Source of the DNA: JANQLU01 sp964434955 | GTDB taxonomy: Bacteria > Planctomycetota > Planctomycetia > Pirellulales > Pirellulaceae | Length of the DNA: 11,034 bases | Assembly (NCBI GenBank): GCA_964434955.1 | Contig: CAYSXI010000177.1 | Span: 1-11,034 of the forward strand | Direction: 5' to 3' | Part shown: positions 1-7,180 of the stretch, piece by piece | How positions within the stretch are numbered: the stretch's first letter is position 1 | Layout of the letters: each line of letters opens with the position of its first letter | Notes under the pieces: model-generated | Told to the model about the DNA's origin: nothing | Database searches by the model: none | The model's input: the letters and a program-made list of their open reading frames with translations, nothing else | Translations under genes and position numbers: made by a program

Positions 1-1081
1 GCGAGCTACTTGTGTCTTTTGTGTTGGATAGTTGGAACAATCTGCGGCCAAAAGGCACAACACCCGCAGCCTGAGAAACCTGCATGCGACCATAATAGTA
101 ATCATGGTTTTCAGGAACATGATCCACGGCAACGTATGCACAAAGACTACTTCCGCCAAAATTTAGAAGTGCGGTATTGATCGTTTTAACGGGATTCCAC
201 TCGGCGTCCTGTTGCCCAACTCCACGAATGGTGAAAATCAAGCCCAATACAATAATGCAACCGATTCCTCCGACTAAGGCCCGCTTGAATGCCACCGGTT
301 TGAAGTATTCCGCATAGGCGAACAGACCGCAAAAGGCAACGAACATCAAAGTCGAGCGGTCGCCATGAAAACCAATCGCAATCAGGGCGACGATCGTAAG
401 CACGACATCAATCGGCGAGAATCCCCATCTTCGTTTCGACAATCGCTGGCGAGCGATAATACACGTCGCAATTCCAGCTCCCAACGTCACCTGGCCAATC
501 TGAAATACGATGTTGGCTCGCAAGCCGTGAACGTCGGTCCCGATATAACTCCCGAAAACCACGCTGGGGCCAACAATGAAGACATAGGCCAAAAACATGA
601 GGAAACCAACTCGAACCAGCGACTTGCCGAGCAGCCCCCAATTCTTCCGAGTCATCATATTTAACGGTGCATCAAAAAGTGCTGATTTCTGGCGCGATTT
701 CCCAAACGCATAGAAACCGGTCAAAAACGCGCAGAGGCAACTCACCGTCATGACAGTGGTCTTGGCGACGGTGTGAGGACAGTGAGCGTGTCTGAAAAAC
801 CAGATTTCCGTCTCGTTGCCAAAGAACCCAAAAGTCCAATAAGTCAGATAAGTGTAATGGATGACGGAAAAAGAGAGGGCGAAAAGGACGTCTGGAGTGA
901 TCCAGTTAATCGGGCGTTTTTCCTGGAGCTTGACAACTCCCACCATCAGCAGCACGAACAATGCAAGGACGAGGCAGCTGTTGATGAACAGCTTTTCGGG
1001 TTCGTCCGGGGCAATGGTGTACATGCCAAGGCTGACAAACCCGAGAAACGCAAACAGTAATGCAGATTTTCGCCGGTTCAT
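1..1081 (-). CDS. Wzy-like polysaccharide repeat-unit polymerase, 3' end missing
   Basis: The minus-strand frame from the ATG at 1081 stays open for 360 codons to the left edge, so the stop lies outside the window. It is the only ATG before an in-frame TAG at 1112-1114. The protein is strongly hydrophobic, with likely membrane segments near residues 5-23, 31-51, 64-87, 105-126, 155-180, 195-211, 224-239, 243-258 and 268-286. A HGDRSTLMF stretch (239-247) sits between two helices. NFGGS (307-311), VPENHDYYYG (322-331) and VVPFGRR (341-347) follow in a large external loop. This layout resembles O-antigen or oligosaccharide repeat-unit polymerases, which join lipid-linked repeat units at the periplasmic face. 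That family is very divergent, so the call rests on topology, the arginine-containing loop and the neighbouring glycosyltransferases. Another polytopic glycan enzyme, such as an O-antigen ligase, is possible. No clear ribosome binding site is seen. Confidence 0.66.
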   Translation of the reverse strand, partial: MNRRKSALLFAFLGFVSLGMYTIAPDEPEKLFINSCLVLALFVLLMVGVVKLQEKRPINWITPDVLFALSFSVIHYTYLTYWTFGFFGNETEIWFFRHAHCPHTVAKTTVMTVSCLCAFLTGFYAFGKSRQKSALFDAPLNMMTRKNWGLLGKSLVRVGFLMFLAYVFIVGPSVVFGSYIGTDVHGLRANIVFQIGQVTLGAGIATCIIARQRLSKRRWGFSPIDVVLTIVALIAIGFHGDRSTLMFVAFCGLFAYAEYFKPVAFKRALVGGIGCIIVLGLIFTIRGVGQQDAEWNPVKTINTALLNFGGSSLCAYVAVDHVPENHDYYYGRMQVSQAAGVVPFGRRLFQLSNTKDTSSS

Positions 1082-1220
1082 GTGTCGTTGGTCGCCACGG
1101 AAACTATCGAGCTAATCAAAAGATCCCACTGATCGTTTTGTACCCGATCAACCAAGAATTCGATACAGCTTTATTCGGTTCCAGGCATATTCGGAAGCCA
1201 ATTTGTCAGTTTGATTCCAA
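1082..1220. other. Short intergenic spacer with inverted repeat
   Basis: This 139-nt spacer separates the glycosyltransferase stop from the polymerase start. An 8-bp inverted repeat, ATTCGGAA at 1189-1196 and TTCCGAAT at 1224-1231, straddles the end of the glycosyltransferase gene with a 27-nt loop. It has no following T-run, so I do not call it a terminator. No promoter or ribosome binding site stands out. The two genes may still be cotranscribed. Confidence 0.35.
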
Positions 1221-2201
1221 TTATTCCGAATTCCTTCGGCCCGGTTTCAGCTTTTGCCACCCGGACCGGAAAATCCCGATCAGTGAAGTTGGCAGCCACA
1301 TTGGCCAGCGGTATCGCCAACCGGGGATTCGCATCCGATTCTCTTTCAGCCACGCCATCAATTCACGGCTTTGGGTAACCTGACCAGCCCTGGCTAGATT
1401 GAACAGATAAATGCCAACACTTCGGTCATAAAATTTCTTGCAGCCCTCTCGGTGCTTGGCCGGGGCGTTTTCGATCAAGTCGGCCAAGCGGCGATAAAAG
1501 GTGAAGCGTTCCGGTTTGATCTTCCGAGACGCCTGGCCTGACATACTTTCGGGATAAATCATGTAGTCCGCCAGCGGTTCACCGATGAAGCCCAGTTGTG
1601 GCTGCTCCAGGGCGACGCGAATCCACAAGTCGTTGTCGGCCGGGCTGGCAAGCTCCTCGCAAAAAGCTCCAACTTTTTCAACGAGGGACTTTCGAACCAA
1701 AATGGTTCCTATCCAAACTGCCGTTTGTCCCGACAACGAATCGAAGGCATCAATGACTCGATTTTCATGCGATATCGATTTGGGGTGGGCGTGGTCTCGT
1801 GACAAGGATTTTTCGCTAACGGCACAGCGATAAAATCGGGTCGCACACCAATGCAAATCTGCATGTTCAAGGAGAAAATCAGCTTGCTTTTGGAGCTTGG
1901 TTGGATGCCAGACGTCATCGGAGTCAAGAAACGCAACCCACTCACCTTCCGCGTGTGCGAGCCCGTTGTTTCTTGCCGCGCTCACTCCTGAATTCGACTG
2001 GTTGATTAGGATCACCCTCTCACCCATCGCTTCGACAATTTCCTGCGTTCGATCTTTGGATCCATCGTTGACGACAATCACTTCATACGGCGGCAACGTC
2101 TGTTTGAGAACGCTTTCCACGGTGGCCGAAATGGTCTTTTCCGCATTGTAGGCGGGAATGATGACGGAAATTTTGTCGGTCATTTCGCTTGTTTGATTCA
2201 T
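1221..2201 (-). CDS. Family 2 glycosyltransferase
   Basis: This is a GT-A fold glycosyltransferase that should transfer a sugar from a nucleotide sugar to a polysaccharide or lipid-linked acceptor at the cytoplasmic face. Numbered from the start chosen here, the N-terminal strand ISVIIPAYN is at residues 11-19, the nucleotide-binding NDGSKD at 45-50, SGVSAARNNGL at 71-81 and the metal-binding DSDD at 93-96. The stretch SPADNDLWIRV (186-196) is where the catalytic acid lies in relatives. No membrane helix is evident. The frame extends upstream to an ATG at 2249, which would overlap the preceding gene by 40 nt. I prefer the ATG at 2201, 8 nt after that gene's TAG and preceded by a GAGG. The ATG at 2183 is also possible, since MTDKISVIIP is a typical family start. 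Donor and acceptor cannot be read from sequence. Confidence 0.9.
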   Translation of the reverse strand: MNQTSEMTDKISVIIPAYNAEKTISATVESVLKQTLPPYEVIVVNDGSKDRTQEIVEAMGERVILINQSNSGVSAARNNGLAHAEGEWVAFLDSDDVWHPTKLQKQADFLLEHADLHWCATRFYRCAVSEKSLSRDHAHPKSISHENRVIDAFDSLSGQTAVWIGTILVRKSLVEKVGAFCEELASPADNDLWIRVALEQPQLGFIGEPLADYMIYPESMSGQASRKIKPERFTFYRRLADLIENAPAKHREGCKKFYDRSVGIYLFNLARAGQVTQSRELMAWLKENRMRIPGWRYRWPMWLPTSLIGIFRSGWQKLKPGRRNSE

Positions 2202-2209
2202 TGGATGTT

Positions 2210-3181
2210 CTAGCCTCGACTCATCCAGGAAACCATTTTCAGTTTCCATTCCTGGATTCGCTGCCGAAGGGTCAAGCGAGATTCCTCTTTAATCTGCTTG
2301 TCGATGATGGCGAGCTTGTCCGCTTCAATGATTCCAGCATCGACCATTGCGTTCAGCCATGGGCCGACCATTTCGCTAAATCCGGAGCGAATCATTTTGA
2401 CACCAAGTCGCGAACATTGAATCCGAAAGTTTTTTCGACGGAGGTCGTTGTAGGCATTCTCATCGACAAGAAGTTGATGAATGTCACGGAAAAGCAATTG
2501 CCGATTTTCCAGATGTCGTTTGTCGCGCTCCGCGCGAATGCTTATTCTTGTTGCCAAGCCCCGGCGGCAAAAATTGTCGGCCTCACCGTGGCACATGCCA
2601 AATGTCATTTGCTTGGCGATGGCGCGAACGTGCAATTCCCAGTCTTGCCAGGAAAGCAGATCCTCGCGAAAGCCTTTGAGCTTCCTGATTGACTGGATCG
2701 GCCAAAATGACGACGTGGTTTGCCATGAAGGTTTGAGCAAGAATGCAGCCAATTGATCGTCCGCGGGGCGGAACCAGACCTGGGAAAGGTCACCGGGAGT
2801 CTTCTTGAAAAGTTCGGTTGGAAATACGTAAAAATCGCGTCCCGGATTTTCTTGGGCAAACTTGAGCCGGGCTTCAAGGCATTCTCTGGAAAGCAGGTCG
2901 TCGGAGTCCAAGAAAATGGCCCACTGGCCGCTGGCACGATTGAGACCCTCATTGCGGCAGGCCGGCGCGCCCTTGACGGAGGATTGACGCCGCCAGATCT
3001 GAATCCGGTTATCATCGGCCGCAGATCGCTTGGCAACTTCCAGGCTTTGGTCAGTTGAGCCATCGTCGACCATTAGCAATTCCCAGTGTCCGTACGTCTG
3101 CTGCTTCACGGAGCGAATGGTCTCTTCAACCAGCGATTGACGATTAAAAAGCGGTACGATAATCGAAACGATTTCGGGCAA
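2210..3181 (-). CDS. Family 2 glycosyltransferase
   Basis: This is a second GT-A glycosyltransferase, distinct from its neighbour. Residues 5-12 give the first strand (VSIIVPLF). DDGSTD at 39-44 and DSDD at 92-95 are the nucleotide-sugar and metal sites, and WQDWELHVR at 178-186 matches the catalytic-acid region of family 2 enzymes. The C-terminal third is rich in Arg, Lys and Glu and looks helical. The likely role is adding one sugar in building a surface polysaccharide repeat unit, with specificity unknown. The start is a TTG at 3181 directly preceded by a run of nine A residues on the coding strand, and the frame closes at a TAA at 3212-3214. No ATG or GTG is available between that stop and the GT domain. 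The stop TAG at 2210-2212 lies 8 nt before the next glycosyltransferase start, so the pair probably form one transcription unit. Confidence 0.9.
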   Translation of the reverse strand: MPEIVSIIVPLFNRQSLVEETIRSVKQQTYGHWELLMVDDGSTDQSLEVAKRSAADDNRIQIWRRQSSVKGAPACRNEGLNRASGQWAIFLDSDDLLSRECLEARLKFAQENPGRDFYVFPTELFKKTPGDLSQVWFRPADDQLAAFLLKPSWQTTSSFWPIQSIRKLKGFREDLLSWQDWELHVRAIAKQMTFGMCHGEADNFCRRGLATRISIRAERDKRHLENRQLLFRDIHQLLVDENAYNDLRRKNFRIQCSRLGVKMIRSGFSEMVGPWLNAMVDAGIIEADKLAIIDKQIKEESRLTLRQRIQEWKLKMVSWMSRG

Positions 3182-3640
3182 TTTTTTTTTCTCGGCTTGG
3201 CCTACGCCCTTTTATTGTCGATCCGCTGGATATCGCGATTCAAATTGGCTGTCATCTGGATTGGTTTCCGCTTCGACTTGGCCGTCCGGTAGATGGAGCC
3301 CGATTGAATTTGGGATCAAACCGCTGATTTGTTGTGCGGGTAATTTTTGAGGATCGGAATAGCGATCATTAAAATAGCATGGGGTAGTTGTTGGGCCGGG
3401 CCGCGCCGTTGCTTTTGTGAAGGACAAATCGAAAGCGTAAGACCATCCGACTTGGCTAGGGGCCAATTCAAACATCAACCCGAGCCGTGGTAATGGTCGT
3501 TTCGTCCAATTCGCGGTTTGAATGATCGTTCATTAGGAAGGCTCGAAGATCGAATCTCCCGGTAGAGAAGATTCGATTCGTTTTCGAGCAGCGCCGGACT
3601 TTTCCGGCAATTAATTTGACCTGCTACAGCCGTATTTGTC
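3182..3640. other. 459-nt gap, no convincing gene
   Basis: This stretch lies between the dehydratase stop and the glycosyltransferase start. The best open frame is 88 codons on the minus strand (3212-3478). It has no recognisable domain, signal peptide or membrane segment, and its composition (many Pro, Ser and Thr, scattered Cys) is not persuasive. It may be chance, a leader peptide or the decayed end of a gene, so I do not annotate it as a CDS. The gap also holds the nested hairpin at 3541-3589, a small AATGA/TCATT inverted repeat at 3521-3534 and a run of nine T at 3182-3190, which is an A-run for the downstream gene. A promoter for the two glycosyltransferases could lie here, but I see no convincing -35/-10 pair. 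Confidence 0.45.
3541..3589 (-). terminator. Nested hairpin after gmd, possible terminator or mRNA structure
   Basis: The outer arms GCTCGAA (3541-3547) and TTCGAGC (3583-3589) pair over 7 bp. The inner arms ATCGAATCT (3549-3557) and AGATTCGAT (3569-3577) pair over 9 bp around an 11-nt loop, with a 1/5 asymmetric internal loop between the stems. The structure starts about 50 nt past the dehydratase stop codon. On the minus strand it is followed by CTTCCTAATG rather than a T-run, so it is not a classical intrinsic terminator. It could stabilise the 3' end of the gmd mRNA, bind a protein or aid Rho-independent pausing. Confidence 0.35.
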
Positions 3641-4663
3641 TTACAGTTCCGACAGGCTTTTTTGCGTGGCTTCCTGTTTGGCGAGTTCCAAGTCATGGTC
3701 GACCATAATCTCAGCCAGTTCTTTGCAGGAAACTTTTGGTTCCCAACCGAGAAGTTCTTTGGCTTTGCTGTAATCGCCTAACAGCAAGTTAACTTCCGTT
3801 GGCCGGAAGTATCGTGGATCAATTTCAACGTAGTCTGACCAGTCTTCGACCCCCAAATGATTGAAGGAAAAATCAAGGAACTGTCGAATCGAATAGGTTT
3901 CGTTCGTCGAAAGTACAAAATCGGTTGGCTCATCGTGTTGGAGCATTAGCCACATGCCTTCGACATAATCCTTGGCGTAGCCCCAGTCACGTTTGGCATC
4001 CAGGTTCCCGAGAAATACTCGATCCTGCAGGCCCAGTTTGATTCGTGTTGCGGCGCGGGTGATCTTGCGAGTTACAAAAGTCTCACCGCGTCGTGGCGAC
4101 TCGTGATTAAACAAGATCCCATTGACCGCAAACATGTCATAGGCATGACGATAATTGACGGTTTGATGGAACGCATAAACCTTGGCACAAGCGTAAGGGC
4201 TTTGTGGTCGGAAGGGAGTGGCTTCGGTTTGCGGGGTCTCAATAACGTCCCCAAACATCTCAGAAGAAGAGGCCTGGTAGACTCGGACCTGCTTCGTCTT
4301 GTTCAGCTGTCGAGCGGCTTCCAGAACATTCAAGGCGCCAACGCCAGTCGCCTGAAGCGTGTAGGCAGGCGAATCAAATGAAACGCGTACATGACTTTGA
4401 GCGCCAAGATTGTAAATCTCGTCAGGCTGGATATCCAAAACAAGATTCGTGATATTTTGGCCGTCGGTTAAATCGCCGTAGTGAAGGAAAAATCTGGCGT
4501 CAATCACGTGCGGGTCAACATAAATGTGATCCAAACGTTCCGTGTTGAACGTGCTCGCACGACGAACGATCCCGTGTACCTCATAACCTTTTTCCAAAAG
4601 AAGTTCGGCAAGGTAAGAGCCGTCCTGGCCAGTAATCCCGGTGATCAGTGCTTTCTTGGTCAT
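3641..4663 (-). CDS. gmd: GDP-mannose 4,6-dehydratase
   Basis: This enzyme converts GDP-D-mannose to GDP-4-keto-6-deoxy-D-mannose, the first step to GDP-L-fucose and GDP-rhamnose, in the cytoplasm with bound NADP(H). It is an extended short-chain dehydrogenase of 340 residues, close to the normal family length. The Rossmann motif GITGQDGSYLAELL covers residues 9-22. ASSSEMFG at 131-138 supplies the active-site Ser133 and Glu135, where many homologues have Thr. Tyr157 and Lys161 form the YxxxK pair in SPYACAK. The family signature NHESPRRGETFVTRKI lies at 186-201. The ATG at 4663 has a GGGAGG 11 nt upstream. It begins 6 nt after the stop of the fucose synthase gene, so the two are almost certainly cotranscribed and supply GDP-fucose to the nearby glycosyltransferases. 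Confidence 0.98.
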   Translation of the reverse strand: MTKKALITGITGQDGSYLAELLLEKGYEVHGIVRRASTFNTERLDHIYVDPHVIDARFFLHYGDLTDGQNITNLVLDIQPDEIYNLGAQSHVRVSFDSPAYTLQATGVGALNVLEAARQLNKTKQVRVYQASSSEMFGDVIETPQTEATPFRPQSPYACAKVYAFHQTVNYRHAYDMFAVNGILFNHESPRRGETFVTRKITRAATRIKLGLQDRVFLGNLDAKRDWGYAKDYVEGMWLMLQHDEPTDFVLSTNETYSIRQFLDFSFNHLGVEDWSDYVEIDPRYFRPTEVNLLLGDYSKAKELLGWEPKVSCKELAEIMVDHDLELAKQEATQKSLSEL

Positions 4664-4669
4664 GTCCGA

Positions 4670-5629
4670 TCAAGCCTCCCTGAGACAATCTAAATTGTAT
4701 TCCTTCGTAAAGTCCTGGTACGTTCGTTCGATTCCTTCTCGCAAGCCAATCGTTGGCTCCCAGCCGGTGTTTCGAATCATGGTGATGTCTGTCTTCTTGA
4801 CGGGCGTTCCGTCCGGCTTGGAAAGGTCGTTCGTAACTTGACCTTCGTAGCCAACAATCTCAGCAACCAAGCGTGCAAGGTCCTGAATTGCGATGTCTTC
4901 ACCAGTACCAACATTCACTAGGTTAGGCGGATCTTCCAAATTCACCAAGTGCAACATTGCCTCAGCCAAGTCATCCACATGTAAAAATTCTCGCCGGGGC
5001 TGCCCAGAGCCCCATATGACGACTTCTGGAGACGATTCGACTTTTGCCTCATGGATGCGACGGATCAATGCCGGAAGCACATGGGAATTCTCGGGGTGGT
5101 AATTGTCACCCGGCCCATAAAGATTGGTTGGCATCGCGGAATGAAAAAGTTTTCCGTATTGTTGCCGGTAAAACTGACACATTTTCAAGCCGGCGATCTT
5201 TGCAATGGCATACGCTTCGTTCGTCGATTCCAAAGGGCCTGTCAAAAGACTGTCTTCAGGAATTGGCTGCGGTGCCATTCGCGGATAGATGCAAGTGCTT
5301 CCCAGGAACAAGAGTCGTTCGCAGCCATTTTCGTACGCCGCGTGAATACAGTTGCTAGCAGTCGCTAGGTTGTCGTAAATGAATTCCGCTGGATATGTCT
5401 TGTTTGCGTAAATGCCGCCGACTTTCGCTGCGGCGAAAATGACTACTTGCGGACGTTCGTCATGAAAAAACTGATTGGTTGCTGCCTGATCACGAAGGTC
5501 CAGTTCTGAGCTTGTGCGAACCACCAGCTCAGAGATTGGCTCGGACTCCAATCGACGGACGAGGGACGAACCAACCATCCCGCGGTGGCCGGCGATATAG
5601 ACCTTCTTGTTTTCAATCAATGAAGTCAC
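4670..5629 (-). CDS. fcl: GDP-L-fucose synthase
   Basis: This bifunctional NADPH-dependent 3,5-epimerase/4-reductase turns GDP-4-keto-6-deoxymannose, the product of the adjacent dehydratase, into GDP-L-fucose. At 319 residues it has the usual family length. The glycine motif GHRGMVGSSLV lies at 14-24. AAAKVGGIYAN (66-76) is a family signature. GSTCIYP (110-116) provides catalytic Ser111 and Cys113, Tyr140 and Lys144 form the YxxxK pair, and NSHVLPALIRR (181-191) contains the conserved His183. The GTG at 5629 is chosen because a TAA lies two codons upstream (5633-5635) and the Rossmann fold begins near residue 9. No clear Shine-Dalgarno is present. It is the first gene of the minus-strand sugar cluster, so the cluster promoter should lie in the large gap to its right. 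The gene is also called wcaG. Confidence 0.98.
   Translation of the reverse strand: MTSLIENKKVYIAGHRGMVGSSLVRRLESEPISELVVRTSSELDLRDQAATNQFFHDERPQVVIFAAAKVGGIYANKTYPAEFIYDNLATASNCIHAAYENGCERLLFLGSTCIYPRMAPQPIPEDSLLTGPLESTNEAYAIAKIAGLKMCQFYRQQYGKLFHSAMPTNLYGPGDNYHPENSHVLPALIRRIHEAKVESSPEVVIWGSGQPRREFLHVDDLAEAMLHLVNLEDPPNLVNVGTGEDIAIQDLARLVAEIVGYEGQVTNDLSKPDGTPVKKTDITMIRNTGWEPTIGLREGIERTYQDFTKEYNLDCLREA
4675..4680 (-). promoter_or_regulatory. Ribosome binding site of gmd
   Basis: GGGAGG on the minus strand sits 11 nt before the gmd ATG, inside the last codons of the upstream fcl gene. It is one of the few clear Shine-Dalgarno sequences in the window. It supports both the start at 4663 and translational linkage of the two sugar-nucleotide genes. 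Confidence 0.6.
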
Positions 5630-6220
5630 GACTTACAGGCTGACAACAGGAATCCGAAAGATTTAGTTTGACAAATTTTAAGCATTTCCATAGGTGCGGT
5701 TGGCGCGTACTCCGTCCCTTTCGGTGACAGGACCGGTCAAAAAACGCCTGCAGTCAACATCTTGTTGTAGTACTACGAAGGCGAGTTCAGTTGGTGACGA
5801 GATCCGTATGTTCGTCCTGCAGTCAGCTTGTGTTCGAAATTGGATGGATCAACAACGCGAACTGGATAGAACGGTTGCGGAATCAGCCCAGGGAAATGGA
5901 AAGAGGAGAGTCGATACGTCCTTGGCAATGAAAATGCGGCCGACTGTGCCAATAACCTCAATTTACCATCGCCTCAAATTTTCATAAACACCTTGTGAGT
6001 AAACGGTTGGAGCTTGTCAGTAACGCGGCAACACCAGCGAAAAATTCGGCAGAATCCTAACCACCGGAAGAAGAACGAGGCTGCTGGCCCGGTCGTGGAA
6101 ACCAGAGCCGAAAGTGCGAGGTTAGGCGAGGTAGGCGGCCACGGGAAGCTTTCTGTGCGGGAAATGTTCCCGGAGCCCGATTTGGCTACCGGGCGACACG
6201 ATCGGGAGTTGTTAACTCTG
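5630..6220. other. 590-nt gap without a convincing gene
   Basis: No frame here shows protein-like composition or a known motif. Frames of 97 codons (5694-5987, plus) and 62 codons (5773-5961, minus) overlap each other in opposite directions and look random. On the minus strand this gap lies upstream of the fucose synthase gene and should hold the promoter of the polysaccharide genes, but I could not find a good -35/-10 pair. Near the right end are a CGGGAA/TTCCCG hairpin with a 3-nt loop (6158-6172) and a GCCCG/CGGGC hairpin (6175-6194). No tRNA-like sequence was recognised. Confidence 0.5.
6158..6194 (-). repeat. Tandem small hairpins after the 4-TM gene
   Basis: Two inverted repeats sit side by side, 27-63 nt past the stop of the membrane-protein gene. 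CGGGAA (6158-6163) pairs with TTCCCG (6167-6172) around a 3-nt loop. GCCCG (6175-6179) pairs with CGGGC (6190-6194) around a 10-nt loop. No T-run follows on the minus strand, so a role in ending or protecting the transcript is only a guess. Confidence 0.35.
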
Positions 6221-7003
6221 CTAAGCAGGCGCGGCTTCCAATGAGGCTTCGTCAGGCGTTTCGCCTTCCAGTTGGCCGTCAAACATTTCCTTGATTTCCG
6301 TTTGGCAGAAGTACGCCATGATGACGCCGTAGAAGACAAACTTGGTGAGCAAATACAGTCCAATTACCACCATGAAGAATCCACTCAGGGTGCGAGTCAT
6401 CGACGTCGCCAGCTCTTCTCTTTCCGCCGCCGTCAAATCAGACGCGAGGTTTGGGTCCGCCGCTGAGGCTTGAAAAAACGAAGAAATCGGCCCAAGTACT
6501 TCGACGGAAGAGATGCAGGCGACGCCAATTGCCGAGACGTGGTAGAACAAGGCGACGCCACAGGTGATCAAGGCGAATCTTCGTGCTTTGGGATGCCGAA
6601 CGATCAGCATCGCAACTCCAAGTGCAAAGGCGATTGAAACGCCAAATTTTGTTGCCTCAAGGTAGATGTAACAAGGCATGTATTTGTTTCGCGTTGCGAT
6701 GGCTTGAGCTTCCATCTCGCGGATCTTTTTCTTCATTTTTCGGGCGCGAAAATCATTGCCCATGTGACTTAGGTCCGACTTTTCGTGCTTGGTGGTCAGC
6801 ATGGTCGTTGTGGTGCTGACCGCGCTCGTAAGCCCAAGAACACTGATCAATGCAAACAGAATGCAGATGACCGTCAGGCCCTTTGGCCACGCCAAATTCG
6901 GCTTGCGACGTTTGGGCGGCTCGGTTGCCGTCGTTGGCTCGGGTTTCGCTTCTTCTTCCAAAGGAGTCGTTAGAAATTTTTCGGAAATTAGACCTTGGGC
7001 CAT
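6221..7003 (-). CDS. Hypothetical four-helix membrane protein
   Basis: I do not recognise a family for this 260-residue protein. It has a Pro/Glu/Thr-rich cytoplasmic-looking N-terminus (about 1-40, ending in the basic PPKRRK), then a hydrophobic helix at about 43-63. A charged, helical, Lys/Arg/Glu-rich linker follows (84-105). Three more hydrophobic helices lie near 116-135, 143-166 and 207-231, and an acidic C-terminal tail runs from 235 to 260. A loop rich in Ala, Glu and Ser (180-205) separates helices three and four. The overall look is of planctomycete-type membrane proteins of unknown role, with no catalytic motif. The ATG at 7003 leaves a full hydrophilic N-terminus, and no clear ribosome binding site precedes it. 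It is cut off from the upstream flippase-like gene by a terminator-like hairpin, so it may have its own promoter. Confidence 0.8.
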   Translation of the reverse strand: MAQGLISEKFLTTPLEEEAKPEPTTATEPPKRRKPNLAWPKGLTVICILFALISVLGLTSAVSTTTTMLTTKHEKSDLSHMGNDFRARKMKKKIREMEAQAIATRNKYMPCYIYLEATKFGVSIAFALGVAMLIVRHPKARRFALITCGVALFYHVSAIGVACISSVEVLGPISSFFQASAADPNLASDLTAAEREELATSMTRTLSGFFMVVIGLYLLTKFVFYGVIMAYFCQTEIKEMFDGQLEGETPDEASLEAAPA

Positions 7004-7033
7004 CGGTTTGCTCGCGAGAATTCAAACGGCGAA

Positions 7034-7069
7034 AAAGTGATTTTTCATTGGAGTCAGTCAATGAAAATC
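7034..7069 (-). terminator. Intrinsic-terminator-like hairpin
   Basis: On the minus strand, GATTTTCATTG pairs with CAATGAAAAATC (one bulged A) around an 8-nt loop (plus-strand arms 7039-7050 and 7059-7069). It is followed 2 nt later by TTTTT. It begins about 110 nt beyond the stop of the flippase-like gene and ends about 30 nt before the start of the four-helix membrane-protein gene. The stem is AT-rich, so it would be weaker than a textbook terminator. Confidence 0.45.
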
Positions 7070-7180
7070 TAGGTTTCATTTACCCTTCGGCAATGATGCA
7101 AACGGTTTCTCGGCATTCGACCAAAAGCCGACCAAGGGAACTTGACGGTTGCAACGAATATTCGGCCTTTGATCCGGCCA

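Noticed and set aside
365..664. 99-codon plus-strand frame at 365-664
   Set aside because: It is exactly antiparallel to the open polymerase frame on the minus strand. Its composition (Asn, Arg, Ser, Gln rich) looks like a shadow, and the minus-strand product has clear membrane helices.
2202..2249. Upstream ATG at 2249 for the second glycosyltransferase
   Set aside because: It would add 16 residues with no family match and overlap the previous gene by 40 nt, and it lacks a properly spaced ribosome binding site. It is still possible.
3475..3696. 73-codon minus-strand frame overlapping the gmd end
   Set aside because: It sits partly inside the dehydratase gene in another frame and has no recognisable motif.
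5694..5987. 97-codon plus-strand frame with GTG start in the large gap
   Set aside because: It has no motif and random-looking composition, and it overlaps an equally weak minus-strand frame. The TTGACA at 5668-5673 upstream is paired with TAGGTG, a very poor -10.
5974..6363. 129-codon minus-strand frame at 5974-6363
   Set aside because: It overlaps the end of the membrane-protein gene in another frame and is rich in Ser, Arg and Trp with no domain. It is a shadow extending into the gap.
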